64,000 nt of DNA from Lolium rigidum (lineage: Eukaryota; Streptophyta; Magnoliopsida; Poales; Poaceae), in contig NC_061512.1 of NCBI RefSeq assembly GCF_022539505.1, positions 254,340,510 through 254,404,509 on the forward strand, in the 5' to 3' direction. A model generated the notes under the pieces. The model was not told the origin of the DNA. It worked only from the letters and a program-made list of their open reading frames with translations, and did not search any database. The position numbers and the translations under genes are program-made. Shown piece by piece: positions 44,537-55,948 of this stretch. Each line of letters begins with the position of its first letter. The stretch's first letter is position 1.

Positions 44537-47049
44537 TTTTTACTACAGTATTTTTGTTTTATATTTGAGTCTTGGAAGTTGTTTACTACTGTAGCAACCT
44601 CTCCTTATCTTAGTTTTGTGTTTTGTTGTGCCAAGTAAAGTCTTTGATAGTAAAGTAAGTACTAGATTTGGATTACTTGCGCGAGTTCCAGATTTCTTTG
44701 CTGTCACGAATCTGGGTCTACCTCCCTGTAGGAAGCTCAGAAAGTTAAGCCAATTTACGAGCATGATCCTCAGATATGTACGCAACTTTCATTCAATTTG
44801 AGCATTTTCATTTGAGCAAGTCTGGTGGCCTAATAAAATCCATCTTTACGGACTGTTCTGTTTTGACAGATTCTGCCTTTTATTTTGCATTGCCTCTTTT
44901 GCTATGTTGGATGAATTTCTTTGATCCATTAATGTCCGAGTAGATTTATGCAATGTCCAGAAGTGTTAAGAATGATTGTGTCACCTCTGAACATGTGAAT
45001 TTTTATTGTGCACTAACCCTCTAATGAGTTGTTTCGAGTTTGGTGTGGAGGAAGTTTTCAAGGATCAAGAGAGGAGTATGATGCAATATGATTAAGGAGA
45101 GTGAAAGCTCTAAGCTTGGGGATGCCCCGGTGGTTCACCCCTGCATATTCTAAGAAGACTCAAGCGTCTAAGCTTGGGGATGCCCAAGGCATCCCCTTCT
45201 TCATCGACAACATTATCAGGTTCCTCCCCTGAAACTATATTTTTATTCCGTCACATCTTATGTACTTTGCTTGGAGCGTCGGTTTGTTTTTGTTTTTTTT
45301 GAATAAAATGGATCCTAGCATTCACTTTATGGGAGAGAGACACGCTCCGCTGGTTCATATGAACACATGTGTTCTTCGCTTTATCTTTTAGTGTTCATGG
45401 CGAAGGTTAAAACTGCTTCGTTCATTTTTATATGGTTGGAAACGGAAAATGCTACATGTAGTAATTGGTAAAATGTCTTGAATAACTTGATACTTGGCAA
45501 TTGTTGTGCTCATGTTTAAGTTCTTGCATCATATACTTTGCACCCATTAATGAAGAAACACATAGAGCTTGCTAAAATTTGGTTTGCATATTTGGTCTCT
45601 CTAAAGTCTAGATAATATCTAGTATTGAGTTTTGAACAACAAGGAAGACGGTGTAGAGTCTTATAATGTTTACAATATGTCTTTTATGTGAGTTTTGCTG
45701 CACCGTTCATCCTTGTGTTTGTTTCAAATAACCTTGCTAGCCTAAACCTTGTATCGAGAGGGAATACTTCTCATGCATCCCAAATACTTGAGCCAACCAC
45801 TATGCCATTTGTGTCCACCATACCTACCTACTACATGGTATTTATCCGCCATTCCAAAGTAAATTGCTTGAGTGCTACCTTTAAAATTCCATCATTCACC
45901 TTTGCAATATATAGCTCATGGGACAAATAGCTTAAAAACTATTGTGGTATTGAATATGTACTTATGCACTTTATCTCTTATTAAGTTGCTTGTCTGTGCG
46001 ATAACCATGCTTACGGGGACGCCATCAACTATTCTTTGTTGAATATCATGTGAGTTGCTAAGCATGTCCGTCTTGTACGAAGTAAGAGAGATCTATCACC
46101 TTAATGGTTGGAGCATGCATATTGTTAGAGAAGAACATTGGGCCGCTAACTAAAGCCATGAATCATGGTGGAAGTTTCAGTTTTGGACATATATCCTCAA
46201 TCTCATATGAGAATAATAATTGTTGCCACATGCTTATGCATTAAAGAGGAGTCCATTATCTGTTGTCCATGTTGTCCCGGTATGGATGTCTAAGTTGAGA
46301 ATAATCAAAAGCGAGAAATCCAAAATGTGAGCTTTCTCCTTAGACCTTTGTACAGGCGGCATGGAGGTACCCCATTGTGACACTTGGTTAAAACATATGT
46401 ATTGCGATGATCCGGTAGTCCAAGCTAATTAGGACAAGGTGCGGGCACTATTAGTATACTATGCATGAGGCTTGCAACTTGTGAGATATAATTTACATAA
46501 CTCATATGCTTTATTACTACCGTTGACAAAATTGTTTCATGTTTTCAAAATAAAAGCTTTAGCACAAATATAGCAATCAATGCTTCCCTCTGCGAAGGGC
46601 CATTCTTTTACTTTTATGTTGAGTCAGTTTACCCATTTCTCTCTATCTTAGAAGCAAACACTTGTGTGAACTGTGCATTGATTCCTACATACTTGCATAT
46701 TGCACTTGTTATATTTCTCTATGTTGACAATTATCCACGAGATATACATGTTACAAGTTGAAAGCAACCGCTGAAACTTAATCTTCCATTGTGTTGCTTC
46801 AATGTCTTTACTTTAAATTATTGCTTTATGAGTTAACTCTTATGCAAGACTTATTGATGCTTGTCTTGAAGTACTATTCATGAAAAGTCATTGCTTTATG
46901 ATTCACTTGTTTACTCATGTCATTACCATTGTTTTGATCGCTGCATTCATTACATATGTTTACATTATGATCAAGTTTATGATGGCATGTCACTCCAGAA
47001 ATTATCTTTGTTATCGTTTTACCTGCTCGGGACGAGCAGAACTAAGCTA
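44537..47049 (+). mobile_element. 3' non-coding internal region, first gag-protease copy
   Basis: Nearly the same as 48641-51171. Contains AAGCTTGGGGATGC at 45112-45125 and 45170-45183 and TTTGTACAGGCGGCAT near 46349. It breaks off at AACTAAGCT, just before the expected polypurine tract, so this copy has no 3' LTR of its own. Confidence 0.75.
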
Positions 47050-47084
47050 GGCCTCACCACCATCTCTGGGTCACACGGGCTTAC
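47050..47084. other. 35 bp filler at element junction
   Basis: Begins AGGCCTCACCACC and ends ACACGGGCTTAC. It is not part of either element and separates the broken internal region from the next LTR start. Source unknown. Confidence 0.6.
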
Positions 47085-47274
47085 TGATACGTCTCCGACG
47101 TATCGATAATTTCTTATGTTCTATGCCATATTATTGATGATACCTACATGTTTTATGCACACTTTATGTCATATTCGTGCATTTTCTGGAACTAACCTAT
47201 TAACAAGATGCCGAAGTGCCGATTCTTTGTTCTGCTTGTTTTTGGTTTCGAAATCCTAGTAACAAAATATATTC
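47085..47274 (+). repeat. LTR start of second gag-protease copy, cut by gap
   Basis: Starts TGATACGTCTCCGACGTATC and follows the LTR at 51172 closely until the N run. Confidence 0.8.
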
Positions 47275-47374
47275 NNNNNNNNNNNNNNNNNNNNNNNNNN
47301 NNNNNNNNNNNNNNNNNNNNNNNNNNNNNNNNNNNNNNNNNNNNNNNNNNNNNNNNNNNNNNNNNNNNNNNNNN
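47275..47374. other. Assembly gap, 100 N
   Basis: Exactly 100 N. If the element is ordinary, at least the rest of a 1.6 kb LTR, the primer site and the gag N-terminal half (about 2.5 kb) are missing here. Confidence 0.99.
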
Positions 47375-48577
47375 CTAATTCTTATGGGAATTCTTACAAC
47401 AATAATAGGAATACACCCCCTGGACTTGAGGCCATGCTTAAAGAATTTATTAGTACACAAACTGCCTTTAACAAATCTATTGAGGAAAAGCTCAATAAAA
47501 TTGATATTCTTGTTTCTAGAGTTGATAGTCTTGCCTCTGATGTTGATCTTTTGAAATCGAAAGTTATGCCTAATAGGGATATTGAAAATAAAATTGTTAC
47601 TACAGCAAATGCCATCCAAGTTAGAATTAATGAGAATATAAGATTAATAGCTGAACTGCGTGCTAGGTGGGATAGAGAAGAAAATGAAAAACTAGCTAAA
47701 AAGGAAAATGTAGCTAAAGTTTGGACTATTACCACCATTAGCAATGCTAATGATTCACATGTTGCTGCACCTCCTACTATCAATGGTAAAATAATTGGTG
47801 TTAGCAATGCTTCTACTCCTAGTGCAAAGCGCGCGAAATTACCTGAAACTGCTAAAACTGCTGAAACTGCCTGTGATAAAACTGCTGAAATTTTTTCCAA
47901 CCTTGGGGATGATAATCCCATTGCTTTAGATTGTAATGATTTAGATTTTGATGATTGCCACATCTCTGAAGTTATAAAGTTCTTGCAAAAACTTGCTAAG
48001 AGTCCCAATGCTAGTGCTATAAATTTGGCTTTCACAAAACATATTACAAATGCTCTCATAAAAGCTAGAGAAGAGAAACTAAAACTTGAAACTTCTATTC
48101 CTAGAAAGCTAGAAGATGGTTGGGAGCCCATCATTAAAATGAGAGTCAAAGATTTTGATTGTAATGCCTTATGTGATCTTGGTGCAAGTATTTCTGTTAT
48201 GCCTAAAAAAGTCTATGATATGCTTGACTTGCCACCATCGAAAAGCTTGTTATTTGGATGTTAATCTCGCCGATAATGCTAAAAAGAAACCTTTGGGGAA
48301 AGTTGATAATGTTCATATTATGGTTAACAATAACCTTGTCCCCGTTGATTTTGTTGTCTTGGATATTGAATGCAATGCATCTTGCCCCATTATATTGGGA
48401 AGACCTTTTCTTCGAACCGTTGGTGCTACTATTGATATGAAGGAAGGTAATATTAAATATCAATTTCCTCTCAAGAAAGGTATGGAACACTTCCCTAGAA
48501 AGAGAATGAAGTTACCTTATGATTCTATTATTAGAACAAATTATGATGTTGATGCTTCATCTCTTGATGTTACTTGA
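47375..48577 (+). pseudogene. gag C-terminal part and aspartic protease, one frameshift
   Basis: Open from the gap through coiled-coil gag sequence into the protease: CDLGASISVMPKKVYDMLD, then a single-base insertion near 48243 breaks the frame (a stop follows at 48262-48264), and it resumes with LDVNLADNAKKKPLGKVDN and CPIILGRPFL to a stop after DASSLDVT. Compared with 43266-44473 it lacks the earlier frameshifts and has an extra TAKTAETACDKTAE linker. It shows that gag and protease form one continuous reading frame in this family. Confidence 0.75.
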
Positions 48578-48588
48578 GATACACTTTC

Positions 48589-48640
48589 TGCGCCTAGCTG
48601 AAAGGCGTTAAAGAAAAGCGCTTATGGGAGACAACCCATG
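48589..48640 (+). promoter_or_regulatory. Conserved double-hairpin block, copy 3
   Basis: Same two hairpins after the stop codon as at 35588 and 44484. Confidence 0.6.
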
Positions 48641-51156
48641 TTTTTACTCCAGTATTTTTGTTTTATATTTGTGTCTTGGAAGTTGTTTACTACTGTAGCA
48701 ACCTCTCCTTATCTTAATTTTATGTTTTGTTGTGCCAAGTAAAGTCTTTGATAGAAAAGTAAGTACTAGATTTGGATTACTCGCGCAGTTCCAGATTTCT
48801 TTGCTGTCACGAATCTGGGTCTATCTCCCTGTAGGTAGCTCAGAAAATTAAGCCAATTTACGAGCATGATCCTCAGATATGTACGCAACTTTCATTCAAT
48901 TTGAGAATTTTCGTTTGAGCAAGTCTGGTGGCCTAATAAAATCCATCTTTACGGATTGTTCTGTTTTGACAGATTCTGTCTTTTATTTCGCATTGCCTCT
49001 TTTGCTATGTTGGATGAATTTCTTTGATCCACTAATGTCCAGTAGCTTTATGCAATGTCCAGAAGTGTTAAGAATGATTGTTTCACCTCTGAACATGTGA
49101 ATTTTTATTATGCACTAACCCTCTAATGAGTTGTTTCGAGTTTGGTGTGGAGGAAGTTTTCAAGGATCAAGAGAGGAGTATGATGCAATATGATCAAGGA
49201 GAGTGAAAGCTCTAAGCTTGGGGATGCCCCGGTGGTTCACCCCTGCATATATTAAGAAGACTCAAGCGTCTAAGCTTGGGGATGCCCAAGGCATCCCCTT
49301 CTTCATCGACAACATTATCAGGTTCCTCCCCTGAAACTATATTTTTATTCCGTCACATCTTATGTACTTTGCTTGGAGCGTCGATTTGTTTTTGTTTTTT
49401 TTGTTTTGTTTGAATAAAATGGATCCTAGCATTCACTTTATGGGAGAGAGACACGCTCCGCTGTAGCATATGGACAAATATGTCCTTAGGCTCTACTCAT
49501 AGTATTCAAGGCGAAGTTTCATCTTCGTTAAATTGTTATATGGTTGGAATTGGAAAATGCTACATGTAGTAATTTTAAAATGTCTTGGATAATTTGATAC
49601 TTGGCAATTGTTGTGCTCATGTTTAAGCTCTTGCATCATATACTTTGCACCCATTAATGAAGAAATACTTAGAGCTTGTTAATTTGGTTTGCATATTTGG
49701 TTTCTCTAGAGTCTAGATAACATCTAGTATTGAGTTTTGAACAACAAGGAAGACGGTATGGAGTCTTATAATGTTTACCATATGTCTTTTATGTGAGTTT
49801 TGTCTGTACCGTTCATCCTTGTGTTTGTTTCAAATAACCTTGCTAGCCTAAACCTTGTATCGAGAGGGAATACTTCTCATGCATCCAAAATACTTGAGCC
49901 AACCACTATGCCATTTGTGTCCACCATACCTACCTACTACATGGTATTTCTCCGCCATTCCAAAGTAAATTGCTTGAGTGCTACCTTTAAAATTCCATCA
50001 TTCACCTTTGCAATATATAGCTCATGGGACAAATAGCTTAAAAACTATTGTGGTATTGAATATGTACTTATGCACTTTATCTCTTATTAAGTTGCTTGTT
50101 GTGCGATAACCATGTTTACGGGGACGCCATCAACTATTCTTTGTTGGATATCATGTGAGTTGCTATGCATGTCCGTCTTGTCTGAAGTAAGAGAGATCTA
50201 CCACCTTTATGGTTGGAGCATGCATATTGTTAGAGAAGAACTTTGGGCCGCTAATTAAAGCCATGATTCATGGTGGAAGTTTCAGTTTGGACATATATCC
50301 TCAATCTCATATGAGAATAATAATTGTTGCCACATGCTTATGCATTAAAGAGGAGTCCATTATCTGTTGTCCATGTTGTCCCGGTATGGATGTCTAAGTT
50401 GAGAATAATCGAAAGCGAGAAATCCAAAATGCGAGCTTTCTCCTTAGACCTTTGTACAGGCGGCATGGAGGTACCCCATTGTGACACTTGGTTAAAACAT
50501 GTGTATTGCGATGATCCGGTAGTCCAAGCTAATTAGGACAAGGTGCGGGCACTATTAGTATACTATGCATGAGGCTTGCAACTTGTAAGATATAATTTTC
50601 ATAACTCATATGCTTTATTACTACCGTTGACAAAATTGTTTCATGTTTTCAAAATAAAAGCTCTAGCACAAATATAGCAATCGATGCTTTCCTCTTTGAA
50701 GGACCATTCTCTTTACTTTCATGTTGAGTCAGTTCACCTATCTCTCTCCACCTCAAGAAGCAAACACTTGTGTGAACTGTGCATTGATTCTTACATACTT
50801 GCATATTGTACTTGTTATATTACTCTATGTTGACAATTATCCATGAGATATACATGTTACAAGTTGAAAGCAAGCTCGCTGAAACTTAATCTTCCTTTGT
50901 GTTGCTTCAATGCCTTTACTTTGATTTATTGCTTTATGAGTTAACTCTTATGCAAGATTTATTAATACTTGTCTTGAAGTACTATTCATGAAAAGTCTTT
51001 GCTTTATGATTCACTTGTTTACTCATGTCATTACCATTGTTTTGATCGCTGCATCCACTACATATGTTTACAAATAGTATGATCAAGGTTATGATGGCAT
51101 ATCACTTCAGAAATTATCTTTGTTATCGTTTTACTCGCTCGGGACGAGCAGTAACT
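48641..51156 (+). mobile_element. 3' non-coding internal region, second copy
   Basis: Holds AAGCTTGGGGATGC at 49214-49227 and 49272-49285. Frames here (for example 49800-50036) are shared, untranslated-looking repeats. Confidence 0.75.
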
Positions 51157-51170
51157 AAGCTTGGGGATGC
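51157..51170 (+). promoter_or_regulatory. Polypurine-like tract, second copy
   Basis: AAGCTTGGGGATGC, one base before the LTR at 51172. Confidence 0.6.
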
Positions 51171-51171
51171 T

Positions 51172-52762
51172 TGATACGTCTCCGACGTATCGATAATTTC
51201 TTATGTTCTATGCCATATTATTGATGATACCTACATGTTTTATGCACACTTTATGTCATATTCGTGCATTTTCTGGAACTAACCTATTAACAAGATGCCG
51301 AAGTGCCGGTTCACGTTTTCTGCTTGTTTTTGGTTTCGTAAATCCTAGTAACGAAATATTCTCGGAATTGGACGAAACGAAGACCCGGGGCCTATTTTTC
51401 CACGGAGCTTCCGGAAGACCGAAGAACATACGAAGTGGGGCCACGAGGTGGCGACACCACAAGGCGGCGCGGCCTAGGGGGCCCGCGCCGCCCTATGGTG
51501 TGGCCCCCTCGTCCGGCCCCGACTCGCCCTTCCGCCTACTTAAAGCCTCCGTCGCGAAACCCACGATGCGAAAAACCACGATACGGAAAACCTTGCCGAG
51601 ACGCCGCCGCCGCTGATCCCATCTCGGGGGATTCCGGAGATCTCCTCCGGCACCCCGCCGGAGAGGGGATTCATCTCCCGGAGGACTCTACACCGCCATG
51701 GTCGCCTCCGGAGTGATGAGTGAGTAGTTCACCCCTGGACTATGGGTCCATAGCGGTAGCTAGATGGTTGTCTTCTCCTCATTGTGCTTCATTGTTGGAT
51801 CTTGTGAGCTGCCTAACATGATCAAGATCATCTATCCGTAATTCTATATGTTGTGTTTGTCGGGATCCGATGGATAGAGAATACCATGTCATGTTAATTA
51901 TCAAGTTATTACATATGTGTTGTTTATGATCTTGCATGCTCTCCGTTTCTAGTAGAGGCTCTGGCCAAGTTTTTACTTTTAACTCCAAGAGGGAGTATTT
52001 ATGCTCGATAGTGGGTTCATGTCTCCGTGAATGCGGGGAGTGACGAAACCCCTAAGGTTATGGATGTCTTGTTGCCACTAGGGATAAAACATTGATGCTA
52101 TGTTCGAGGATGTAGTTATTGATTACATTACGCACCATACTTAATGCAATTGTCCGTTGCTTTGCAACTTAATACTCGGAGGGGTTCGGATGATAACTCG
52201 AAGGTGGACTTTTTAGGCATAGATGCGATTGGATGGCGGTCTATGTACTTTGTCGTAATGCCCAATTAAATCTCACTATACTTATCATGTCATGTATGTG
52301 CATTGTTATGCCCTCTCTATTTGTCAATTGCCCGATTGTAATTTGTTCACCCAACATGCTTTTATCTTATGGGAGAGACACCTCTAGTGAACTGTGGACC
52401 CCGGTCCATTCTTTAATACTGAAATACAAATCTGCTCGCAATACTTGTTTTACTATTTTCTCTCGCAAACAATCATCTTCCACACAATACGGTTAATCCT
52501 TTGTTACAGCAAGCCGGTGAGATTGACAACCTCACTTGTTTCGTAGGGGCAAAGTACTTTGGTTGTGTTGTGCGGGTTCCACGTTGGCGCCGGAATCTCC
52601 GGTGTTGCGCCGCACTACATCCCGCCGCCATCAACCTTCAACGTGCTTCTTGACTCCTACTGGTTCGATTAAACCTTGGTTTCTTACTGAGGGAAACTTG
52701 CCGCTGTGCGCATCACACCTTCCTCTTGGGGTTCCCAACGGACGTGTCAACTACACGCATCA
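51172..52762 (+). repeat. 3' LTR of second gag-protease copy
   Basis: 1591 bp, from TGATACGTCTCCGACG to ACTACACGCATCA. Same LTR type as 33087 and 28488, different from 40378. The five bases after it, AGCAA, belong to the next element's LTR and do not match CTTAC (before 47085) or AGGCA (before 40378). Confidence 0.85.
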
Positions 52763-53007
52763 AGCAACAAGTTAGACTACGAGTCGTTCTTCTGGAGCTT
52801 TATTTGAAGTTTTACCTCACTGTAAAGTAGGAGGCTGTGTTGATCTTATGTAATCGGTTCGTGTGTACTTCTATAGACATACCTTGGACTCGCATATGTT
52901 TCTGTTGTACCACTCTGAGAGATGTAATATGAGTGGAACGGTGTTTCACTTGTGTTATATCAATGACTTGTGTACTACACCATGCGATGGTACGCTGGGT
53001 CACCACA
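52763..53007 (+). repeat. 3' end of the 5' LTR
   Basis: Starts AGCAACAAGTTAGAC, equal to 61747 onward, and ends GGGTCACCACA (GGGTAACCACA in the 3' LTR). The break at 52763 is where the TGATACG-type LTR abuts. Confidence 0.85.
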
Positions 53008-53009
53008 AG

Positions 53010-53020
53010 TGGTATCGAGC
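53010..53020 (+). promoter_or_regulatory. Primer binding site, tRNA-iMet type, shortened
   Basis: TGGTATCGAGC, two bases inside the LTR end; compared with TGGTATCAGAGC it lacks one base. Confidence 0.7.
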
Positions 53021-55932
53021 AAATGCTTTGACCCTAGGATTAAAACCCTTTAAAGGAGACCTATAGGTTTGGTAGTGTCTATAGGAAGTATCTTAGTTAA
53101 GCCAACTATGCTAAACCAACTATTCTTTTGACTTGAGATGGGTATTCACTTGAGAATAATCCTGACACACTTGAGTCAATCTTTCTTATCTATCTTTCTT
53201 TAGTAAAGTGAATTAGTTATCTTGCTTCATTCCAAAATAAATAGAACACCATTGAAGCTTAAGATAATGGGTGGTAGTAGACCACAGTTGGTATACAACA
53301 CATGGTAGTCCAAAGAGAGGATACAACCATAAGGAAGATATCCTATTGGAAGATGTATACCAAGACATATTATGGTTAGGTAAGAGTCATTTAAAATGTC
53401 AAATGACTGATGTTAAGTAAGGGAGATAAGTTATATAATGTAGTATATGTCTATGATGAGTCAATCATAGGAGGTAAGGAAGAGTGATAGGAGTATTTAA
53501 GTCTACTTTTCATGGTAAAGTTGGTAATCATATATGATTCACTTGAGAATCATGATGTGAGGGAGTAGAACATCATAAGTACGTTAACAGAAGTATGATG
53601 AGGAGTAGGATTTAAGGAATAATTCGAAAGCTTAGGCCTTAAAATCCTAATAACTGTACCAAGTATGTTAGAATCATAGTCCTTAATTTAAAGAGGGCTT
53701 ATTTAGAGAATATCACATAGAGAAATCCGGGAGTTATAGGTGGTATATTCTAAACAAGCATGTGTTTAGAGTAGACATGTTAGAACTAATTGTATTATAG
53801 GAAGTAGTCCTCAATAGCACATATATATGGTATACTATTTTGTTAGTACTTCCAAAGAAAACTAGGTTAACTTCAACTATGCCAGGCCATTTTGTTTCAA
53901 GTTTGTCTCATTGCAAATGTGCAATTAAGATAAATGTTGAGACAAATAGTAGAAATTCACGTATTCGTGCTAAGTATCACGACCTAAACCTATGTAATGT
54001 GGAGTTATATACTACACATCTGATCCTAATGTTTAGGGATGTCTTACCCAACTGTTGTATTCAGGCATATAAGGATGTGTATTATAAACACAAAGCTGAA
54101 TCTTCTTGGATTTTCATTGATTGACTAGATCCATACATGAAGTGTGACTTTGATATGCAAATGCATGTTGCAATATCAATCTCTTACTTGATGTTATAGG
54201 TCTAGAGGGTAAAGGTATTCGTGTGAGGAAGTGACGAATTCTGAAGATTTGGAAGACAAGATGAAGGTTCACTTGTAGAAGCAAGTAAAATTGTGGGAAG
54301 TAACCACAACAATCTGATGGAAGGACCAATCAAACTCACTTTTATCCTTAACCAAGGAGTACTTAACCATGAAGTACCATGAAAGTGAGAAAAATAGTGA
54401 ATATGGAGCAGTAGAAGTAGAGCCATATTCATTATGGAATAAGGGAATGCAAGTGAAGTCACTTACAATACTATTTTCATAGTGTCAACAAGTGGTTATC
54501 TTGTAAAACAAACCTTAGAAGAAGGAAAATAGACAAGTGAAGTCGCAGCTGGTATCATCAGACCGCAGCTGATATAGGATAACCATGAAGAGAAAGAATG
54601 TAAAGTGAGGTTTATCTTAACTAAAGCTAGTAAGTAGCCACAGCTGGTATGTAGATATTGACAACCACAACATAGCCACAGTTGGTATCCAATAAGCTAC
54701 ATCTGGTACTAGGTAGTCTGCAGCTGGTACCAGATAGCCACAGCCTGAACATTTCTTTACCTAAAAGAAAGGGGGATTCCGCAGCTAGTATTTCACAGCT
54801 GGTATCTCGTAGCTGGTAAAAAAAAATTTAATTGGAGGATTCATAATGGATACCCACAACTGAGTGGATACACCACAAAGAATTCTTCGTGAGACTCTAG
54901 AAAAGTACAAACTACAAGTTAGACCAAGACTAAACTTCTAACCTTGGAGTTTAATGATTAGAAGAAAGGAAGTTTGAAGATCATTAGTAAACTCCAAGGG
55001 GAGAGGAAGGTTGAAGGAGAAGTATTAAAATATGATTTGGAGTATGATAGACGGAGAAAAAGGTTTGAACTGAGAGGAAGTCCGATCTTATTTTTATAAG
55101 GTTGTTGGGAAGTACCCATATAAAAGTACTCTCAGGAGATTGTCAGACCAGAAGCCGAGGTTTATATCTCGAAGAAGTAAGGGTTAGACCTTAACTTGAG
55201 TAGGTAATTGTAATTACTCGAAACCAAGAGAACTTAAGTAAGCATTAGATAATGAAGTTGGAGGAAGAAGATATCGGAGGACAATTAAAGCCGAAGAAAA
55301 CAAAGAACGAAGGGTTTGACCATACCAAAACTGATGATTATTAGAAAGATTCCTTTCATGGAACCTAAAGAAACCAAAAGGAAGATAACTAGTATAAACT
55401 AGAAGCCATGATTGGATGGACTAAATGAGTCTAATCCATTCGTAGGACTAAACAACCAGGACCATGCTTATTGTAAATACCTTACTAAGTACCATTACTT
55501 TCGTTATGGTAGTAAGGGAAAACAATACCTTACTTTAAACAAATCCTTTAGACTTAAGGTTTGGGTATCGCAGCTGGTAAATCGTAGTGCCATATTACAC
55601 CGCAGCTGGATTACCGCAGCTGGTAGAACCAAGCTTTGAGTACCCAAATAGGAAGATGTCAACACAACCATTAGGAAAGTCCATTAACACAATAAGATGT
55701 CTTAATCCAAGAATTTTTGGATAGTAAGCCTATAAGCTTAGAGTGTTGGAAGAAATCATAGAATTGAAGAAAGTATCAGTGCCAAATATCAGAAGAATCC
55801 GGAAGGATCTGGACAGGGGATATATTTCACTATATCTAGTGTGATCACCATGGAGTTGAAGGATGGTGATCTGTTCAAGACATTTCAACATTCCGAAACA
55901 TGAGAGCGTTTGAACTTCGGGACGAAGTTCGG
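53021..55932 (+). mobile_element. Non-coding internal domain with dispersed CAGCTGGTA words
   Basis: AT-rich, with stops in all frames. The longest frame (53840-54124, 94 codons) has no recognisable domain. Between 54546 and 55625 the word CAGCTGGTA occurs six times exactly (54546, 54641, 54721, 54796, 55571, 55617) and about seven times with one or two changes (54566, 54679, 54700, 54739, 54782, 54810, 55603). Confidence 0.65.
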
Positions 55933-55948
55933 TTTAAGGGGGAGAGGC
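55933..55948 (+). promoter_or_regulatory. Polypurine tract
   Basis: TTTAAGGGGGAGAGGC directly before the LTR, preceded by GGGACGAAGTTCGG. Confidence 0.85.

Noticed and set aside
54546..55625. CRISPR-like spaced repeats
   Set aside because: Words are 9 bases, spacing is irregular (tens to hundreds of bases), and the DNA is plant nuclear.
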